Source: Paenibacillus antri
GTDB lineage: Bacteria; Bacillota; Bacilli; Paenibacillales; YIM-B00363
Direction of reading: 5' to 3'
Length of the DNA stretch: 64,000 bases
Assembly (NCBI RefSeq): GCF_005765165.1
Contig: NZ_VCIW01000005.1
Location: 1 to 64,000 of the forward strand
Numbering within the stretch: the stretch's first letter is position 1; every line of letters begins with the position of its first letter. The position numbers and the translations under genes are program-made. Shown piece by piece: positions 13,975-22,139 of this stretch. The notes under the pieces are model-generated. The model searched no databases and was not told the origin of the DNA. It was given only the letters and a program-made list of their open reading frames with translations.

Positions 13975-14517
13975 GTGAAAACTTTGATATTCGTTATCAG
14001 ACATGGACAGACCGATTGGAATAAAGAGGGGCGGCTCCAAGGTAGACAGGGTTTGCCCCTTAATGAGATGGGTAAAGCTCAAGCGGCTAATTTGAGGGAT
14101 ATTCTAAAAGATACTAGGTTTGATATTGTTTTTTCTTCCCCTCAAGAAAGGGCAATCCAAACCGCGGAAATCGTAACCGGTTTAAGCGTCAGCGTCGATT
14201 CCAGGCTAGATGTTTACGACCTTGGCGAAGCGGACGGTTTGAAAAGAAGCGAAGTTCGTCTTCACGGACATATTCCGGATCCCCATTTCTATAGAGGGGT
14301 GGAAGATGCGAGAGCTTTTATGAAACGAATTTTTGATTTCATGAATGAGCTGCAGAGCAATCTCGACATGAAGGATGCAAATCTTTTAATCTCAGGGCAT
14401 AGGTGTACGACTGGTTGTATTGGAGCTTATTTCAATGGATTACCGAGTGACGGGAACATTTTGAAATACGCATCGGAAAATGGGGGGTACAAGACTTATA
14501 CATTCATAAGCGGTTAA
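13975..14517 (+). CDS. Histidine phosphatase family protein
   Basis: A phosphoglycerate-mutase-like phosphatase of 180 residues. The phosphoacceptor His lies in FVIRHGQTDWNKEGRLQG at the N-terminus, SSPQERAIQTAEI supplies the second Arg, and the distal His is in ISGHRCT. The distal motif is usually SHG, here SGHR, as in some cobalamin phosphatase relatives. GTG 13975 follows GGGAG weakly; the open frame from 13756 runs through the decayed toxin and is not coding there. Confidence 0.78.
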   Translation: MKTLIFVIRHGQTDWNKEGRLQGRQGLPLNEMGKAQAANLRDILKDTRFDIVFSSPQERAIQTAEIVTGLSVSVDSRLDVYDLGEADGLKRSEVRLHGHIPDPHFYRGVEDARAFMKRIFDFMNELQSNLDMKDANLLISGHRCTTGCIGAYFNGLPSDGNILKYASENGGYKTYTFISG

Positions 14518-14530
14518 GGAGGTTGTTGGA

Positions 14531-15070
14531 GTGATACAAGAAGAACAACTAATCGATTTCGTTACTCCGTATTATATTGACAAGGATATTATGCATGATC
14601 TCAGTCATATAAGAAGAGTTGTTCAATCTGCGAAAAAGCTATTCAAATATTATCCTTCAGCGAATGAGGAAATTATTATTTTAGCGGCACATTTTCATGG
14701 GTTTATATACAAAGATGAAGCGGCAATTCGTCAGTTTCTGTCTGATCGAAATGTTGAAGAAAGCCTCGTTGATTTCATATGTAAGGTTGCTTGGGAGTCC
14801 CAAAAAGATGAAGAAGCTCAATCTCTTGAAGGACGAATCCTTCACGATGCTCATTTAATAGAAGGCGGAAAGACTTACATCATCGTAAAGTGTCTAGTAA
14901 CCGGAACGGCAAGGGGACAAACACTAGAGGAAACTATAGATATCATCGAACAAAGAATACTCGGAAGATTTCATTGCTATTTACCGGAAGCTAAAGAGAT
15001 TTATAAAGAAATGCATGATTTTGCGGAACAATTTATTAGGGATTTGAAAGCAGGACTCGAAGAGGCGTAG
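14531..15070 (+). CDS. HD-domain-like protein with altered dyad
   Basis: A 179-residue helical protein resembling HD phosphohydrolases. MHDLSHIRRV carries the first metal His, and LHDAHLIEGG a later His-Asp. However, the position of the central HD dyad reads AAHFHGFIY, with Gly where the Asp is expected, so metal-dependent hydrolysis may be lost. GTG 14531 follows AAGGAGG with good spacing, 13 bases after the histidine phosphatase stop, so the two are probably co-transcribed. Confidence 0.65.
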   Translation: MIQEEQLIDFVTPYYIDKDIMHDLSHIRRVVQSAKKLFKYYPSANEEIIILAAHFHGFIYKDEAAIRQFLSDRNVEESLVDFICKVAWESQKDEEAQSLEGRILHDAHLIEGGKTYIIVKCLVTGTARGQTLEETIDIIEQRILGRFHCYLPEAKEIYKEMHDFAEQFIRDLKAGLEEA

Positions 15071-15089
15071 CTAGCGTAGCAGCTGCCGA

Positions 15090-15110
15090 CCTCGGTCCGC
15101 GGAGCGATTC
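15090..15110 (+). repeat. Possible internal repeat remnant
   Basis: CTGCCGACCTCGGTCCGCGG resembles the stem B to stem C part of the repeat (CTGGCGCCCTCGGTCCGCAG). Flanking arms are absent. Confidence 0.45.
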
Positions 15111-15126
15111 GATGGGAGGCGATTTT

Positions 15127-15633
15127 GTGGAAGTTGTTATTAAAAGGCTGGACTCAGAAGAATTACTGAACTTGTGGAAGCTGGCGTTTCAAGTACAAAA
15201 GATTTATCGAACCGACGATTATTATTTTCGGTGTCTTGAAGAAAATAAATCAGGAACCAGGGTGACGTTATTTGCTAGTATAGGAGACTCGATCGCCGGG
15301 TGCGCTCATCTGAAGTATAAATCCGAGTACCCTCATTTTTACGAACAGGGAATCCCGGAAATCAATGATCTTAATGTTTTCCCTGAGTTTAGGCGTAGAG
15401 GAATCGCGAATAGGCTCTTGGAGGAGTTCGAAAGAATCGTTAGAAAAGGCCATAAAAGAATCGGAATTGGAGTCGGGTTGTATCGCGATTACGGCGCGGC
15501 TCAAAGAATTTATTGTAGAAGAGGATATATTCCTGACGGGAATGGGCTCGTGTACAACAATGTAGAAGTAGAACCAGGGACAACAGTTCAAGTCGATGAC
15601 GATTTGAACTTGTATTTTATCAAACAATTGTAG
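15127..15633 (+). CDS. GNAT-family N-acetyltransferase
   Basis: A 168-residue acetyltransferase. Motif A is DLNVFPEFRRRGIANRLLEE with the RRRGIA CoA loop; YGAAQRIYCRRGYIPDG is motif B. AGCAHLKYKSEYP before it is the beta-4 strand. GTG 15127 has GGAGG 8 bases upstream. Acceptor unknown. Confidence 0.83.
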   Translation: MEVVIKRLDSEELLNLWKLAFQVQKIYRTDDYYFRCLEENKSGTRVTLFASIGDSIAGCAHLKYKSEYPHFYEQGIPEINDLNVFPEFRRRGIANRLLEEFERIVRKGHKRIGIGVGLYRDYGAAQRIYCRRGYIPDGNGLVYNNVEVEPGTTVQVDDDLNLYFIKQL

Positions 15634-15641
15634 GTTAGGGG

Positions 15642-15998
15642 GTGGAATCTATTCTTTTATGTAAAAGGATAATCTTGATTGCACTCATGTCTCTCTTTTT
15701 CGTTGGATGTTCCGGCGGTGAATCCGACTTTACGGGATATGTGTTAGACGTAGACCAAGAAAGGAATAGATTATTGGTTGTGAGTGGAATAAGCAAGGAA
15801 GAGATCCTTGAAATACAGACCGTTGATTTTGCGGTGCTGGATCGATTAGAAGAGGCGTACTGGGTAAGCGGTAAAAACCCAGGCAATATCAAGAAGGGAG
15901 ATTACATAGAAGTTTGGTTTAGGGGGGACATAGCGACTTCGTTTCCCGCTCAAGCGGAAGCAAAGAGAATAGTGACGCTGGAACGGAATCAGCAGTGA
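15642..15998 (+). CDS. Small lipoprotein, DUF3221-like
   Basis: A 118-residue secreted lipoprotein: a hydrophobic segment (IILIALMSLFFVGC) ends in a lipobox-type VGC whose Cys at about residue 23 would be lipidated, followed by a Gly/Ser-rich linker. The mature part (GYVLDVDQERNRLLVVSGIS... GDYIEVWFRG) matches the DUF3221 pattern of Bacillales lipoproteins. GTG 15642 is the start and lies inside GGGGTGG, so the RBS is poorly defined. Confidence 0.7.
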   Translation: MESILLCKRIILIALMSLFFVGCSGGESDFTGYVLDVDQERNRLLVVSGISKEEILEIQTVDFAVLDRLEEAYWVSGKNPGNIKKGDYIEVWFRGDIATSFPAQAEAKRIVTLERNQQ

Positions 15999-16065
15999 AG
16001 GTTTGGATTGAACGAATCGTAGATGAACGCGATATAGGGGTCGAAAAACTGTAGGGGGTACTAAC

Positions 16066-16530
16066 ATGGAGATCGTAAAAACTTTAGACCATGAGATCAT
16101 CGCTCGCTTAAATAAAGATGTCCATGATATCCATGTTTTGTTATACCCGGAGTACTTTAAGAAATACGAATATGAATCTATAAGTGGATTTTTCAAGAAA
16201 ATCGTGAATAATCCTAATTATGATTTTCTGGTGATCAAGGGTGAACTCGAATATTTCGGGTATGCCTGGATTGAGGAAAAGGAAATAGCGGAAAGTGTGT
16301 TCATGAAGGCACACAAATTTATTTTCGTACATCAACTGAGCACTCAAAATGATTACAGACATCAGGGGCTCGGATCGCAACTTATGAACAAAATTGAAGA
16401 TATCGCAAGAGAAAGAGGGATACAGAAGATTCAGTTAGATTACTGGAGCAATAATGTAATGGCACGAGAATTTTACGAGAAGAAGGGATATTCAGTTTAT
16501 AGAGAATTTATTTACAAGAATCTTGAATGA
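16066..16530 (+). CDS. GNAT-family N-acetyltransferase
   Basis: A 154-residue acetyltransferase. Motif A is VHQLSTQNDYRHQGLGSQLM, and the C-terminal LDYWSNNVMAREFYEKKGY is a textbook motif B with the CoA-contacting Asn and FYxKxGF/Y. The RBS GTAGGGGG precedes ATG 16066. Acceptor unknown. Confidence 0.83.
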   Translation: MEIVKTLDHEIIARLNKDVHDIHVLLYPEYFKKYEYESISGFFKKIVNNPNYDFLVIKGELEYFGYAWIEEKEIAESVFMKAHKFIFVHQLSTQNDYRHQGLGSQLMNKIEDIARERGIQKIQLDYWSNNVMAREFYEKKGYSVYREFIYKNLE

Positions 16531-16601
16531 TCTAGGGTATCAGGTAGGAACTCATCTCGATGCAGAAGAAATCCGGAAGAAACGGCGAGCGGGAGGGTAC
16601 T

Positions 16602-17264
16602 ATGACGAACATCAAAGCGGTACTTTTTGATCTAGATAATACCATATTAGATCGAAGTAAAACATTTAGAAATTTCACTCTTTCATTTGTGAATACATAT
16701 TTCAATCATGTAGAAATTACTGATCATCTAGTACGTAGAATCGTTGAGTTAGATCAAGACGGGTATAAAGACAAGGCAGAATTATTCGAAGAACTCATCG
16801 TTGAACTTCCTTGGAAAATAAGTCCTGAGTTGCCCGAATTAATGGAGTATTATGAGCTGCATTATGTACGAAATGCAACCTTGATGGAGCAAGCCCAAGA
16901 AGTTGTTCAGCATATAAAATCAAAATATAAAACGGGCTTAATCACGAATGGGAGAACCTTGATCCAGTACGGAAAAATCGACCGCATCGGATTGCGGAAC
17001 GAATTCGATCTAATAGTAGTGTCAGAAGAAGTAGGCATTAAAAAACCGAATCCACAAATTTTCAAGATGGCTTTAGAAAGATTAGAGGTAAACCCGGAAG
17101 AATGCATTTACATAGGAGATCATCCAACGAACGATATTGAGGGAGCCGGCAAGGCAGGAATGAAAACCATCTGGATGCAGGTGAATCAACCATGGAACCC
17201 GGGGTTGACTATCAAACCCAATTATGAAATCAAACGATTAGGGGAATTGTTGGCGCTGCTCTAA
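16602..17264 (+). CDS. HAD-superfamily IA hydrolase (YjjG-like)
   Basis: A 220-residue phosphohydrolase. Motif I is FDLDNTILDRS, motif II LITNG, motif III KKPNPQIF and motif IV IGDHPTNDIEG. The order and spacing match nucleotide-phosphatase-like (YjjG/YfnB) HAD proteins. ATG 16602 follows GGGAGGG. It is the last gene of the AT-richer part. Confidence 0.85.
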   Translation: MTNIKAVLFDLDNTILDRSKTFRNFTLSFVNTYFNHVEITDHLVRRIVELDQDGYKDKAELFEELIVELPWKISPELPELMEYYELHYVRNATLMEQAQEVVQHIKSKYKTGLITNGRTLIQYGKIDRIGLRNEFDLIVVSEEVGIKKPNPQIFKMALERLEVNPEECIYIGDHPTNDIEGAGKAGMKTIWMQVNQPWNPGLTIKPNYEIKRLGELLALL

Positions 17265-17489
17265 CGCAAAATCATAACCCGGAGTTATAGATCATGCTGA
17301 AGTTTAATCCTAGGGAATCCGCATTACGCGAAGTGAAAGAAGATATGATGTTCCAATGAAATCGGATGAAGGAACGATCAATTGGTAAAAGATGGGTTTT
17401 TCAAAATTAATGAAGCGATTGAAAACGTAAGAGATGACGATCAAATCGAGGAGTTGTTATTTTCAAGAATTTAGAATGGAAGTGATGCT
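17265..17489. other. Intergenic stretch with gene-end remnant
   Basis: Positions about 17388-17475 read as an open C-terminal fragment (INEAIENVRDDDQIEELL then SRI and stop) with no matching start, probably the end of a decayed gene of unknown type. ATAACCCGGAGTTAT at 17275-17289 is a short inverted repeat resembling the two repeat boxes joined directly, which may be chance. Confidence 0.35.
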
Positions 17490-18251
17490 ATGGCCGGTAA
17501 TTACTACATCATAACGGGAGCATCTAGAGGTCTCGGCGAATCTCTGACCAGACGGTTGTTGCAGGAGGATCATGTAGTTTATGGTTTATCGAGAACCGAG
17601 AACAGAGAAGTTGCAGCGTTCGCTCGAAGCGGAGGGTTTAAGTACCGGTATCGCCCTGTCGATCTAGCGTTTCCGGAAGAGGCTAGTAAAGTGTTGCATG
17701 AAATCCTCTCCGATATCCCATCGGCGGAAGCGGGAACGATCTCGTTGATCAATAATGCCGCGACCGTGTCTCCCCTTACGGATTTATCGAGTTGCTCGGA
17801 TGAAGATATCGTCAGGAATATAAATATAAACTTTACTTCTCCCGTTGTACTCCAATCTACTTTCCTTAGAATGACTTCGGACAGCGTGAAAAAGCGGATG
17901 GTCGTGAATATCACTTCAGCTTCGGCGCAGTTCCCTGCCGGCGGCATGAGCTTGTATTGCTCGGCGAAAGCCGGGTTGGACATGCTTACGAAATGCGCCG
18001 CTTTGGAGCAAGTCGGGGAAAATCCAGTAAAGATTATTGCGGTCGACCCCGGAATGATGGACACCTCCATGCAATCGACTGCAAGGGAAGCGAATATCGG
18101 ACTATCGGATTACTTCAAAGCACAGAAGCTCGAAGGGAAATTGAAGGGGACAGACGCAGTAGCTAAGGAAATCATATCCTTATTAGGTAGGTACTTATTG
18201 GAATATAGAGGAGATGGAGAACATATTCAAAAATCGAATCGAATCGATTGA
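17490..18251 (+). CDS. Short-chain dehydrogenase/reductase (YueD/benzil-reductase-like)
   Basis: An NAD(P)-dependent oxidoreductase of 253 residues. The cofactor loop is TGASRGLG (residues 8-15), NNAA is conserved at about 90, and the catalytic set is Ser in NITSASAQ, Tyr in YCSAKAG and Lys four residues on. The C-terminal VDPGMMDTSMQ resembles the (S)-benzoin-forming benzil reductase group (B. subtilis YueD). The ATG has GGAAGTGA upstream. The gene overlaps the next by 38 bases. Confidence 0.82.
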   Translation: MAGNYYIITGASRGLGESLTRRLLQEDHVVYGLSRTENREVAAFARSGGFKYRYRPVDLAFPEEASKVLHEILSDIPSAEAGTISLINNAATVSPLTDLSSCSDEDIVRNININFTSPVVLQSTFLRMTSDSVKKRMVVNITSASAQFPAGGMSLYCSAKAGLDMLTKCAALEQVGENPVKIIAVDPGMMDTSMQSTAREANIGLSDYFKAQKLEGKLKGTDAVAKEIISLLGRYLLEYRGDGEHIQKSNRID

Positions 18252-18858
18252 CGAGCTAGAAATCCTTCGTTCCGAAATAGGGTATCCTAGCAAATTCGCG
18301 GCGATTAAGGTCGTTCATTCGTTGGATATTCATAGTATAGATTTTATTCGAAAGTCCCCTTTCATCGTAATAGCGACTTCGAATCAGGAAGGGGAATGCG
18401 ATGCATCTCCGAGAGGGGATGCAGCAGGCTTCGTACATATCATCGACGAGAAACATATATTCATACCGGAGAGACCGGGGAATAAACGGATGGACTCCAT
18501 CAGGAATATTTTGACGAATCCCAACGTTGGGATCATCTTTATGATTCCCGGGATGGAAGAGACCTTCCGTGTGAACGGCAAAGCATGCGTAAGCCGAGAT
18601 CAAGAGCTTCTCGATAAAACCGCCGCGAACGGAAAGCTTCCGCTCCTGGGCATCGGCGTTGCGATCGAAGAATGCTTCATGCATTGCGGGAAGGCTTTCA
18701 AGCGTTCCGGATTGTGGGATCCAGGGCGATGGTTGCCCAGGAGCGACGTGCCTTCCGCTGCTAGAATCATTGCCGCGCATGTAGGCGATAAAATACAAAT
18801 TACCGAAGAGGAAGTCGAACAATCGTTAAACGAAAGCTATACCAAGCGATTATATTAA
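18214..18858 (+). CDS. Pyridoxamine 5'-phosphate oxidase-family flavoprotein (MSMEG_1061-like)
   Basis: A predicted FMN-binding split-barrel protein of 214 residues. FIVIATSNQEGECDASPRGD is the typical first strand pair, RPGNKRMDSIRNILTNPNVGIIF the FMN-contact region, and FRVNGKACV the dimer strand; a C-terminal extension (CGKAFKRSGLWDPGRW) is characteristic of the MSMEG_1061 subgroup. Its ATG lies inside the SDR gene directly after AGAGGAG, an unusually short SD spacing, but no better in-frame start exists. Confidence 0.8.
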   Translation: MENIFKNRIESIDELEILRSEIGYPSKFAAIKVVHSLDIHSIDFIRKSPFIVIATSNQEGECDASPRGDAAGFVHIIDEKHIFIPERPGNKRMDSIRNILTNPNVGIIFMIPGMEETFRVNGKACVSRDQELLDKTAANGKLPLLGIGVAIEECFMHCGKAFKRSGLWDPGRWLPRSDVPSAARIIAAHVGDKIQITEEEVEQSLNESYTKRLY

Positions 18859-18883
18859 CTCCATAGGTAGGAGGCGATCGAAC

Positions 18884-19223
18884 ATGCCTATCGTTGACCG
18901 TTACGATCCCAACACTGAATCGGGTTTGGGCTATAAGTTATTTATTCCCAAAGTCCTTGCCGAACGAGGGTTTCCCTTTCATCTTATTTCTTCATGGGAT
19001 AAAAAAAAGGGGGAACGACTTGAGCTTATTGAACGGATATGGACTTCCGGCGTTCGCGGAGCGAACGGAAGACTTTCCTTTTCTCGTCATGGCGCCTCAG
19101 TGCCCTTCGGATACGCTAGTGTCTCCGGAGTTTACGAGATATCCCGGGCTTAAGCATTCTATTATGGAGGAAACGTTCTCTAACCCCGAGTTGTTCGAAT
19201 GGCTGTTGAAGCACTACCGATAA
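18884..19223 (+). pseudogene. Alpha/beta-hydrolase (predicted peptidase/esterase) pseudogene
   Basis: The N-terminus (YKLFIPK) reads in one frame; from about 18955 the homologous reading continues in another (FPFILFLHGIKKRGND, then FLVMAPQCP), so there is a frameshift. The text then jumps from LVSPEF to a typical C-terminal end (YPGLKHSIMEETFSNPELF), skipping the GxSxG nucleophile and most of the catalytic core. It is thus a frameshifted remnant with an internal deletion of a COG4099-like hydrolase of usually 220 or more residues. Confidence 0.7.
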
Positions 19224-19250
19224 CGAAACGAAGGAGAAGATGACGAAAAG

Positions 19251-19829
19251 ATGAGCATAACCCAAATCTATATGATTCGGCATGCGGAATCCCCATTCGT
19301 ATTCGGCGAAGAACGATCGAGAGGCTTGTCGGAGGAAGGGTTCGAAGCAGCGAAGAAAGTCGCGGATCGATTAGAGTCGGAACCGATTCACAGCATTGTT
19401 TCAAGCAACTACGTTAGGGCGAAACAGACGGTGCAGCGGTTAGCGGAGCGTAAGAACTTGCCGATCGTCGAATACGAGGAGCTGCGGGAGAGACCCATCA
19501 AAGGGTTGGATTATCAAGCGCCATGGGAGGAGCTGCTCGCCGCGATCGAGAAGTCGTTCGAGGATCCGGACTTTGCGCTGGAAGGCGGTGAATCTACGAG
19601 ACAGGCGCAAGAGAGGGCGATTCCCGTCGTTCGAACACTGCTCAAAGAATACGAGGGGAAGAGCGTCGCGATCGGCACGCACGGGAACATCATGACCATC
19701 ATGATGAATTATTTCGATCCTTCCTATGGATTCGAGTTCTGGAATCGTACCTCGAAGCCGGATATTTATAGGATGACGTTCGTTGACGGACGATTGGACA
19801 AGATCGACCGATTGTGGGAGGAGGTCTGA
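19251..19829 (+). CDS. Histidine phosphatase family protein
   Basis: A 192-residue phosphatase of the phosphoglycerate mutase fold. MIRHAESPF carries the phosphorylated His and SSNYVRAKQTVQ the second Arg; IGTHGNIMT contains the distal His. It resembles YhfR/PhoE-like broad-specificity phosphatases. AAGGAGAAG precedes ATG 19251. The next gene starts 3 bases after its stop. Confidence 0.85.
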   Translation: MSITQIYMIRHAESPFVFGEERSRGLSEEGFEAAKKVADRLESEPIHSIVSSNYVRAKQTVQRLAERKNLPIVEYEELRERPIKGLDYQAPWEELLAAIEKSFEDPDFALEGGESTRQAQERAIPVVRTLLKEYEGKSVAIGTHGNIMTIMMNYFDPSYGFEFWNRTSKPDIYRMTFVDGRLDKIDRLWEEV

Positions 19830-19831
19830 CG

Positions 19832-20767
19832 ATGGCGACGCACCGGATTGAATTGTCGCAGCAATCGCTTATCGGTTCGTTCACGAGAGAAGCGCCTCCG
19901 ATCATCTCCGTATCGTCCGGCGACACGATTCGTTTCGAGACGCTGGATGCAGGTTGGGGGACGGGAGGGAGCAATACGGATCGGAGGAAGCCATTTCCCA
20001 GAAGGGAAAAGGTCGACGGCGGTCATGCGTTAATCGGTCCGATCTTTATTGAAGACGCGAGGCAGGGGGATACGCTGGAAATTCAATTCAATGAAATCAT
20101 CCCAGGATCCTATGGATTTACCTCCGCCGGCCAATACCCGAACTGGCAAAATCGGATGCTGCAGCTCACCGACTACGAGGAAATCATCCTTGACTGGAAA
20201 CTGGACAACGCGACGATGACGGGCGCTTGCGACATCAACGGGAAAGCCTTCGCGGTATCGTTACGACCTTTCATGGGCGTCGTCGGCATGCCTCCGGAAG
20301 ACACGGGAATTCATCCGACTTGGCCTCCCCGGTTTTGCGGCGGCAATATCGATTGCAAAGAGCTCGTGAAAGGAAGCAAGTTGTACTTGCCCGTCCCCGT
20401 CGACGGGGCTTATCTGGCGATCGGCGACGGACACGCGGTACAGGGCGACGGGGAAATCAGCTGTCAGGCGATCGAATGTCCTATGGAGGCGGTTGAGATC
20501 ACGGTTCGTGTCATGAAAGGCGCGCCTCTGACGAATCCCCGGGCGAATACGCCGGCGGGATGGATTACGTTCGGCTTTCACGAGGATCTCGACGAAGCGA
20601 CCGTACAAGCGCTGGACGGGATGCTGCATTTGATGGGCGAGTTATACGGTCTGAACCGGGTGGAGGCGATGGCGTTAGGGAGTTCGGTCGTCGATTTACG
20701 CATCACGCAGATCGTGAACGGGGTGAAGGGCGTTCACGCTTGCTTGCCGCATGGGATCTTGAAGTAA
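19832..20767 (+). CDS. Acetamidase/formamidase family protein
   Basis: A 311-residue FmdA/AmdA-family amidase that would release ammonia from short-chain amides. The N-terminus GDTIRFETLDAGWG, the central FMGVVGMPP(E) and GGNIDCKEL segments and the C-terminal GVHACLPHGI are family landmarks. It is translated close behind the histidine phosphatase (SD GGGAGGAGG lies over that gene's last codons). No signal peptide. Confidence 0.82.
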   Translation: MATHRIELSQQSLIGSFTREAPPIISVSSGDTIRFETLDAGWGTGGSNTDRRKPFPRREKVDGGHALIGPIFIEDARQGDTLEIQFNEIIPGSYGFTSAGQYPNWQNRMLQLTDYEEIILDWKLDNATMTGACDINGKAFAVSLRPFMGVVGMPPEDTGIHPTWPPRFCGGNIDCKELVKGSKLYLPVPVDGAYLAIGDGHAVQGDGEISCQAIECPMEAVEITVRVMKGAPLTNPRANTPAGWITFGFHEDLDEATVQALDGMLHLMGELYGLNRVEAMALGSSVVDLRITQIVNGVKGVHACLPHGILK

Positions 20768-20871
20768 TTCGAGATCGCATCAGAGCTACATTTTCAGACA
20801 ACCTAACGTAAATATTTCTCCGAACCGTTTGATACACTGGATGCAATTGACGGTAAGGGAGAGAGAGTCGC

Positions 20872-21993
20872 ATGTGGAAGGCAGCGATCGAGGACGCGGT
20901 AGCGAAGACGAGAGTCAATATGGAGCGGTTCGGGGATCGGTTCCCTCATGTCAGCAAGGACGACCAGTACCTGCTGAACGATAATACCGATTGGACGGAC
21001 GGTTTTTGGTCGGGGATCCTATGGCTCTGTTACGAATATACGGGGGAGAGGGAGTTCCGCGATGCCGCCGCTCGGACAGTGGAGAGCTTCCGCCGGCGGT
21101 TGGAGCGGCATATTTCCTTGGATCACCATGATATCGGCTTCCTCTATTCGCTTTCGTCGAAGGCGCAATGGATGATCGAGAAGGACGAAGCGGCGAAGAC
21201 ATTGACGCTTCAAGCGGCCGATACGCTGATGAGGCGCTGGCGGCCGAAGACGCAAATCCTTCAAGCATGGGGTCCCGAAGGCGACGAGCAGAACGGCGGG
21301 CGCATTATTATCGACTGCTTGATGAATTTGCCCTTGCTGTATTGGGCTTACGAGCAGACGGGAGAAAAGAAATACTACGATGTGGCTTTGAAGCATGCCG
21401 AGCAAAGCCGGCGGTTCCTCGTTCGCGGCGATGATTCGTCTTATCACACGTTTTATTTCGATCAAGAAACGGGCGAAGCGTTGAAAGGCGGGACGCACCA
21501 AGGCTACGCGAACGGTTCGACCTGGACGCGCGGGCAAGCTTGGGGTATCTACGGGTTCGCGTTATCCTCCAAATACACGAACGAACCGTTGTTCCTCGAG
21601 ACGGCGATTCGGTTGGCGAAATATTTCCTCGAGCGGCTGCCGGAGGACGATGTCGTCTATTGGGATTTCGACGCCCCGGTAACGCCGGAGACGAAACGGG
21701 ACAGCTCGGCTTCCGCCATCGCGGCCTGCGGAATTTTGCAAATCCTGTCGCAGCTCCCGGCTTCGCATTCCGACCGATCCTGGCTGGAAGCGGGGGCGAA
21801 TCGTTCCATGAAAGGATTAGTACAATCTTATTCGACGATGTCGAAACCCGACGCGCAGGGGTTCATTGAAAGAGGCTCTTACAGCGTTCGCGGAGGGAAT
21901 GCGCCGGACGATTATATGATCTGGGGCGACTACTACTACTTAGAAGCGCTCATGCGGCTGGAGAAAGGCCATAAAGGTTATTGGTACGAATAA
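20872..21993 (+). CDS. Glycoside hydrolase family 88 (unsaturated glucuronyl hydrolase)
   Basis: A cytoplasmic (alpha/alpha)6-barrel hydrolase of 373 residues that removes unsaturated glucuronyl residues from oligosaccharides made by polysaccharide lyases. HHDIGF places Asp87, and NGGRIIIDCLMNL Asp148, at the positions of the catalytic pair known in Bacillus UGL (Asp88/Asp149). The GTHQGYANGSTWTRGQAWG motif is the conserved active-site loop. No lyase or transporter gene is adjacent, so it probably serves a scavenging path encoded elsewhere. GGGAGAGAG precedes the ATG. Confidence 0.88.
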   Translation: MWKAAIEDAVAKTRVNMERFGDRFPHVSKDDQYLLNDNTDWTDGFWSGILWLCYEYTGEREFRDAAARTVESFRRRLERHISLDHHDIGFLYSLSSKAQWMIEKDEAAKTLTLQAADTLMRRWRPKTQILQAWGPEGDEQNGGRIIIDCLMNLPLLYWAYEQTGEKKYYDVALKHAEQSRRFLVRGDDSSYHTFYFDQETGEALKGGTHQGYANGSTWTRGQAWGIYGFALSSKYTNEPLFLETAIRLAKYFLERLPEDDVVYWDFDAPVTPETKRDSSASAIAACGILQILSQLPASHSDRSWLEAGANRSMKGLVQSYSTMSKPDAQGFIERGSYSVRGGNAPDDYMIWGDYYYLEALMRLEKGHKGYWYE

Positions 21994-22003
21994 TCGAGCG
22001 AGA

Positions 22004-22041
22004 AGATCCCTGACGGATTAAGAGTCGGGGGTCTTTTTTTC
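22004..22041 (+). terminator. Terminator of the GH88 gene
   Basis: GATCCCTGAC pairs with GTCGGGGGTC (one bulge), followed by seven or more T residues. Confidence 0.75.
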
Positions 22042-22053
22042 TCCTGACCGAAT

Positions 22054-22107
22054 CGAACAAACATTCTGTATTCGGCAGGAGATAAATGGTATAATCTCCA
22101 TGGAGAT
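22054..22107 (+). promoter_or_regulatory. Toxin-type promoter with LexA-like box and start-site palindrome
   Basis: CGAACAAACATTCT (22054-22067) is identical to the box at 2365, again 22 bases before TGGTATAAT (TATAAT 22090-22095). Right after the -10 there is a perfect 14-base palindrome ATCTCCATGGAGAT (22094-22107) over the expected transcription start, a possible second operator. Confidence 0.65.
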
Positions 22108-22139
22108 AAGAGAAGATTGCACGCGAGGTTGTGATCCTT

